From: Opitutaceae bacterium
Lineage (GTDB): Bacteria; Verrucomicrobiota; Verrucomicrobiia; Opitutales; Opitutaceae
DNA length: 7,914 nucleotides
Assembly (NCBI GenBank): GCA_025352845.1
Contig: JANXSC010000482.1
Span: 1-7,914, forward strand
Direction: 5' to 3'
The position numbers and the translations under genes are program-made. The notes under the pieces are model-generated. The model searched no databases. It had not been told where the DNA came from and was given only the letters and a program-made list of their open reading frames with translations. Below are positions 4,923 to 7,914 of the stretch, in pieces (position 1 is the first letter of the stretch; every line of letters begins with the position of its first letter).

Positions 4923-6857
4923 TCACAGCACCTGCAACTTCTTCCGGTAAAACGCCACGACTTCGTCAGGGTCGTCGGTGAAGAGGATGTAGTCGCGCAT
5001 CCAGGCCGGGGCGCGCTTCGTCGCGATCATGGTGTCGAGCTGGTGGCGGAGGTCGTCCCAGAATTTCGCGTTGAAGAAGACATACGGCACGCGCGGGCGG
5101 ATGCCGAGCTTGAGGTTGCAGAGCTCGATGCCGACTTCCTCCAGCGTGCCGACACCGCCGACGTTGAAGATGCAAAAATCCGCGGCCTCGAACCATTTTT
5201 GGCGGAAGTGGCGGGATGATTCCTGGAACGTGTTGAAGAAATCCACGCCGAGTTCCGGCGGCTGCGCCTCGAGTTCAAGGAAGCATGCGCCGGTGAGCGC
5301 ACCCTTCGCGCGCGCCTGGTCGGTGGCGAGGCGCATCACGCCGCCGCCGCCGCCGGTGAGCACGCCGAGGTTGTGACCGATGAAGGTCATGAGCTTGTCC
5401 ACCAGTGCCGAGATCCGCTCGGTGTCCTGCTGCTCCAGACCCCACGCAGAGCCGTAGAACGCGAGGATCGTCGCCTCCTGAAACCGGCGCCCCGATTCCT
5501 CGCGGACGAAGAAGCCGTGTTCCTTTTTGTAGGTGTGGAGGTAGAGGTCCTTCGTCTGCTCGTCATACCAATAGACCTGCAGGCCGATGGCGTTGAACGA
5601 ATCGAGCCGGGCGTGCGCGTTGCTGGAAAGAAAGTAGCCGTGCGTGCGCGAAGCCTTGCGGAAAATAATCCGGCGCAACTTCACGTCGCCCATGCGCGTG
5701 AAGAGTTCGATCTGTTCGAGCAGATCGGGGAAGTAGTCGAGGATGAGCGTATCGCCGTTGTCCGGCGCGGCATCGAGCGCCTGAATCATCGTGCGGCTGC
5801 CGACGGGGCAGGCATCGCCCTCGAGGAATTTTTTCAGGTCCTCGTTGGCGCGCACAAGCACGGCGCGGTTTTCCATCGAGCCGCTCTGGCCGCGGACGGT
5901 GATCTTGGTCCGGGGCCTCGCCTCGGCCGTCAACGCGGGGGGATTGTCGTCGAGACATTGGTAGAGGCCGCTGGCGGTGGCGAGGAGGCGGCCGCGTTTT
6001 TTCGCCAGCGTCTTGAACTCGGGATCAATGGCGTCGGGGGCCTGGAACACCTCGACCGAGACCAACGGATTCACCACGGGCTGGTCACCGGTGTTGTAGA
6101 TTTCGAGCATGACGTTCGTGCCAAAGGTCTTGATCGGGTCGAGCAGCACGGCGCTGGTGTGGATGCCGAAGTTGCCCGCCCCCTGGTTGAGGACGACAAA
6201 GTGCTCCTTTAGATACATCGAACAGCTCGTGAGGATGCCGGAGCGCGGCGGGATGGTGAGCGGCGCGGCTTCGTGGCGGATTTGCACGCGGTCAAGGAAG
6301 CCGCGGCCGGCGTGGCCGCTGACAATGCGCTCGAAATCCGGGCGCACGAGCCGCTGGCTCAGCGTGTAGCTCACCTGGTGGGGCGTGAGGAAGACGCGCC
6401 CCTGCGAATCGATGCTGATCGTGTTGGGGAGCTTGAGACGGTTTTCCTTCAGCGCATCCCAGATCACGCCGGTGGAGAGTTTCGCGGTGGTGGGCGCGTG
6501 GTAGAGCCGGCCGACGGGCGCGCCGACGCGCATGAGCTTTTTCCAGTAGGGCGCGTTCGGAAAACTGCCGTCGTAAATAAACGCCTCGGCCTCCAACTCG
6601 ATGCGGTTGCCCTCCGCGTGCGGCTGGCCGTGCGTGAGCATCTCGATGCCGATGCGGGCTATCGAGCTGCGTTCGCTGAACTTGAGTGCCCCGACGAGCG
6701 GCTTCAGCGCCTCGAACTCCACGGGATTCCGCGGCCAGAATCCGAGCGTGAGCGTGACGGAGCGCTCGTCCTTGTTCTTCACCGCCAGAATCTGGCCGTC
6801 CTGACTCGTCCAAAATTGTTCGGGATTCATGCGTGAGAACAGGCGGTGATGACGCAT
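4923..6857 (-). CDS. LOG/TIGR00730-family domain protein with large N-terminal region
   Basis: A 644-residue protein. The C-terminal part, from about residue 465, is a LOG-family (lysine-decarboxylase-like, TIGR00730) Rossmann domain. It has ILAFYGSAW (464-472), the glycine-rich loop TGGGGGVM (501-508), ARAKGALTGACF (515-526) and NVGGVGTLEE (565-574, the GGxGTxxE signature). Known LOG proteins hydrolyse nucleoside 5'-monophosphates to base and ribose phosphate, with the E of this motif and an upstream Arg taking part; here Arg549 or Arg552 could serve. Ordinary LOG proteins have about 180-250 residues, so some 460 N-terminal residues are extra. I do not recognise them; the stretch looks soluble, has no signal peptide or membrane segment, and seems to contain more than one folded unit. 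The start may be ATG 6857 (weak AGG upstream at good spacing) or ATG 6830. Transcription is divergent from the FKBP gene. Confidence 0.82.
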   Translation of the reverse strand: MRHHRLFSRMNPEQFWTSQDGQILAVKNKDERSVTLTLGFWPRNPVEFEALKPLVGALKFSERSSIARIGIEMLTHGQPHAEGNRIELEAEAFIYDGSFPNAPYWKKLMRVGAPVGRLYHAPTTAKLSTGVIWDALKENRLKLPNTISIDSQGRVFLTPHQVSYTLSQRLVRPDFERIVSGHAGRGFLDRVQIRHEAAPLTIPPRSGILTSCSMYLKEHFVVLNQGAGNFGIHTSAVLLDPIKTFGTNVMLEIYNTGDQPVVNPLVSVEVFQAPDAIDPEFKTLAKKRGRLLATASGLYQCLDDNPPALTAEARPRTKITVRGQSGSMENRAVLVRANEDLKKFLEGDACPVGSRTMIQALDAAPDNGDTLILDYFPDLLEQIELFTRMGDVKLRRIIFRKASRTHGYFLSSNAHARLDSFNAIGLQVYWYDEQTKDLYLHTYKKEHGFFVREESGRRFQEATILAFYGSAWGLEQQDTERISALVDKLMTFIGHNLGVLTGGGGGVMRLATDQARAKGALTGACFLELEAQPPELGVDFFNTFQESSRHFRQKWFEAADFCIFNVGGVGTLEEVGIELCNLKLGIRPRVPYVFFNAKFWDDLRHQLDTMIATKRAPAWMRDYILFTDDPDEVVAFYRKKLQVL

Positions 6858-6987
6858 CGCGCAGCCTGGTTCAAGCGGCGATATCCGGGGAGATCGGGAT
6901 TGCTTTCGGGGGAGGCGGATGGCATCGGTAAAAACTTTTCCGGCACAAAACCGCCTTCGCCGTTACTCTATCCGCTCCCATCCACGC
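6858..6987. promoter_or_regulatory. divergent intergenic region between the LOG and FKBP genes
   Basis: This 130-bp region lies between two divergent starts, so it should carry promoters for both. I could not find a convincing -35/-10 pair on either strand; TTGCTT at 6900-6905 has no good -10 partner at normal spacing. The FKBP ATG at 6988 also lacks a Shine-Dalgarno. No other gene is supported here. Confidence 0.4.
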
Positions 6988-7770
6988 ATGAAACTGAAGC
7001 ACATCGCCACGATTTCCCTTGTCGCCGCCGGCCTCGCCGTCGCGCAGACGCCGGAGGTCAAAGTCAATCTCCCGGCCACCGCGCCCGCCGCCCCTGCGGC
7101 TCCCGCCAAGCCCGCCTACACCGACGCGCAGCTGATCGAGGAGTTCGGCTGGTTCATCGGCAAGCGCGTGGGCCTCACGGAACTCGAGTTCACCGCCGAG
7201 GAAGTCGCGACGCTCATCAAGGGCCTCTCGCTCGCCGCCTCCGGCAAGGAGTCGCCCTTCGAACTCGAGAAAATCGGGCCCGCGATGGACGAGTTCATGC
7301 AGAAGAAGCAGCAGTCCTACCTCGGCAAATTGAAGAACAAGAACCAGGGCGAGACCGCCGCCTATTTCGCCAAGCTCAAGGAAAACAAAGCCATCGTCGA
7401 ACTTCCGAGCGGTCTGCGCTACGAGATCACCAAGCCGGGCGACGGCGCGGCGCCCAAGCCGACCGAGACCGTGAAGGTCCACTACACCGGCACGCTGATC
7501 GACGGCAGCGTCTTCGACAGTTCCGTGCAGCGCGGCGAGCCCGCCGAGTTCCCGCTTGACCAAGTGATCCCCGGCTGGACCGAGGGCATCCAGAAGATGA
7601 ACAAGGGCGGCAAAATCAAACTCTACGTGCCCGCGCACCTCGCCTACGGCGACGACGGCCGCCCCGGCATCCCGCCCGGCTCGACACTCATCTTCGATGT
7701 CGAGCTGCTCGACATCAAGGCTGCCACCGCGCCCGCTCCGGCGATGCCCGCGATGCCGGCGAAGAAGTAA
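6988..7770 (+). CDS. exported FKBP-type peptidyl-prolyl cis-trans isomerase
   Basis: A 260-residue protein-folding catalyst, probably periplasmic, of the Mip/FkpA/FklB style with an N-terminal helical domain and a C-terminal FKBP domain. The ATG at 6988 begins a signal peptide (MKLKHIATISLVAAGLAVAQ, cleavage near Ala19-Gln20). An Ala/Pro-rich linker (about 30-42) follows, then a charged helical FKBP_N-like region (44-135, with GWFIGKRVG), and the FKBP core (about 138-243). The active-site residues of the family are all visible: Tyr166, Phe176, Asp177, Phe188, Val193, Ile194, Trp197, Tyr220 and Phe236. The C-terminus is an AP/MPA-rich tail ending in KK. An upstream ATG at 6919 would place 23 residues before the signal peptide and is not credible. 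No Shine-Dalgarno is visible. It is monocistronic, with a terminator about 27 bp after the TAA. Confidence 0.95.
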   Translation: MKLKHIATISLVAAGLAVAQTPEVKVNLPATAPAAPAAPAKPAYTDAQLIEEFGWFIGKRVGLTELEFTAEEVATLIKGLSLAASGKESPFELEKIGPAMDEFMQKKQQSYLGKLKNKNQGETAAYFAKLKENKAIVELPSGLRYEITKPGDGAAPKPTETVKVHYTGTLIDGSVFDSSVQRGEPAEFPLDQVIPGWTEGIQKMNKGGKIKLYVPAHLAYGDDGRPGIPPGSTLIFDVELLDIKAATAPAPAMPAMPAKK

Positions 7771-7797
7771 GCGCGAGCAAAAATTCGGATTTCAAGC

Positions 7798-7825
7798 AGG
7801 GCGGGTCTCTGACCCGCCCTTTTTT
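7798..7825 (+). terminator. intrinsic terminator of the FKBP gene
   Basis: A perfect 10-bp G+C-rich stem (AGGGCGGGTC at 7798-7807, GACCCGCCCT at 7811-7820) with a TCT loop is followed directly by a run of six T (7820-7825). It lies 27 bp after the FKBP stop codon and points the right way. No T-tract serves the opposite strand. Confidence 0.93.
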
Positions 7826-7842
7826 ATGTCTGTGTATGTTGT

Positions 7843-7914
7843 AGGCGGGGTGCCCTCACCCCGCAGCTTTGCGCAGGCGAATCCTGAAACCCGCAGGGTG
7901 AGGGCACCCCGCCT
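7843..7914. repeat. paired mirror-image hairpins, REP/BIME-like, at the window end
   Basis: Two 19-bp segments, 7843-7861 and 7896-7914, are perfect reverse complements. Each half is also close to a hairpin of its own: GCGGGGTG (7845-7852) pairs with CACCCCGC (7857-7864) around CCCT, and GCAGGGTG (7893-7900) pairs with CACCCCGC (7905-7912) around AGGG with one mismatch. The unit is therefore two short palindromes in opposite orientation separated by 28 bp, the layout of REP pairs (BIMEs). The second copy touches the window edge, so the element may extend further. There is no coding potential here, and no T-tract to suggest a second terminator. Confidence 0.8.

Noticed and set aside
5373..6212. 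Plus-strand open frame opposite the LOG-family gene
   Set aside because: Low-complexity antisense frame. The minus-strand frame contains recognisable LOG motifs and is much longer.
6900..6970. Sigma70 promoter for the FKBP gene
   Set aside because: TTGCTT has no acceptable -10 at 16-19 bp and the TTACTC/TACTCT stretch has no -35, so no specific promoter could be supported.

Overview
The window is high-G+C bacterial DNA packed with genes. Eight of the nine protein genes lie on the minus strand and one on the plus strand. The gene set, the G+C-rich codon use, weak or absent Shine-Dalgarno sequences and A/T-rich heptamer repeats in a G+C-rich background would suit Verrucomicrobiota, perhaps Opitutaceae. 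That placement is inference from style, since no rRNA or marker tree is available here.

Reading the minus strand 5' to 3' from the right: a 644-residue protein has a C-terminal LOG/TIGR00730 nucleotide-binding domain and a long unassigned N-terminal part (6857-4923). A 101-bp gap with several small palindromes follows. Then come a type II toxin-antitoxin pair (antitoxin 4821-4591, ParE/RelE toxin 4594-4286), purD (4289-2988), an exported protein resembling a degenerate S41 peptidase (2991-2368), a low-molecular-weight protein-tyrosine phosphatase (about 2293-1802), glyA (1708-440) and a small MmcQ/YjbR protein (429-79). Antitoxin/toxin, toxin/purD and purD/exported protein all overlap by 4 bp in NTGA form, so the run looks like one translationally coupled operon. 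Metabolically, SHMT (glyA) makes glycine and methylene-THF. Glycine is the substrate of PurD, and one-carbon units feed later purine steps, so purD and glyA belong together. The toxin-antitoxin pair at the head of this operon is unexpected.

On the plus strand, divergent from the LOG gene, is an exported FKBP-type peptidyl-prolyl isomerase (6988-7770). It is followed by a strong intrinsic terminator (7798-7825) and a pair of mirror-image G+C-rich hairpins reaching the end of the window (7843-7914), which look like a REP/BIME-type repeat.

The most unusual structure is an A/T-rich heptamer repeat. An inverted pair of 32-nt arms fills the gap between the phosphatase stop codon and the glyA start codon. 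A third copy, identical to one arm over 36 bp, sits in frame inside purD, where it encodes exactly 12 residues (QSKIENPKSKIL) of the protein. I found no rRNA, tRNA, CRISPR array, insertion sequence or prophage gene.
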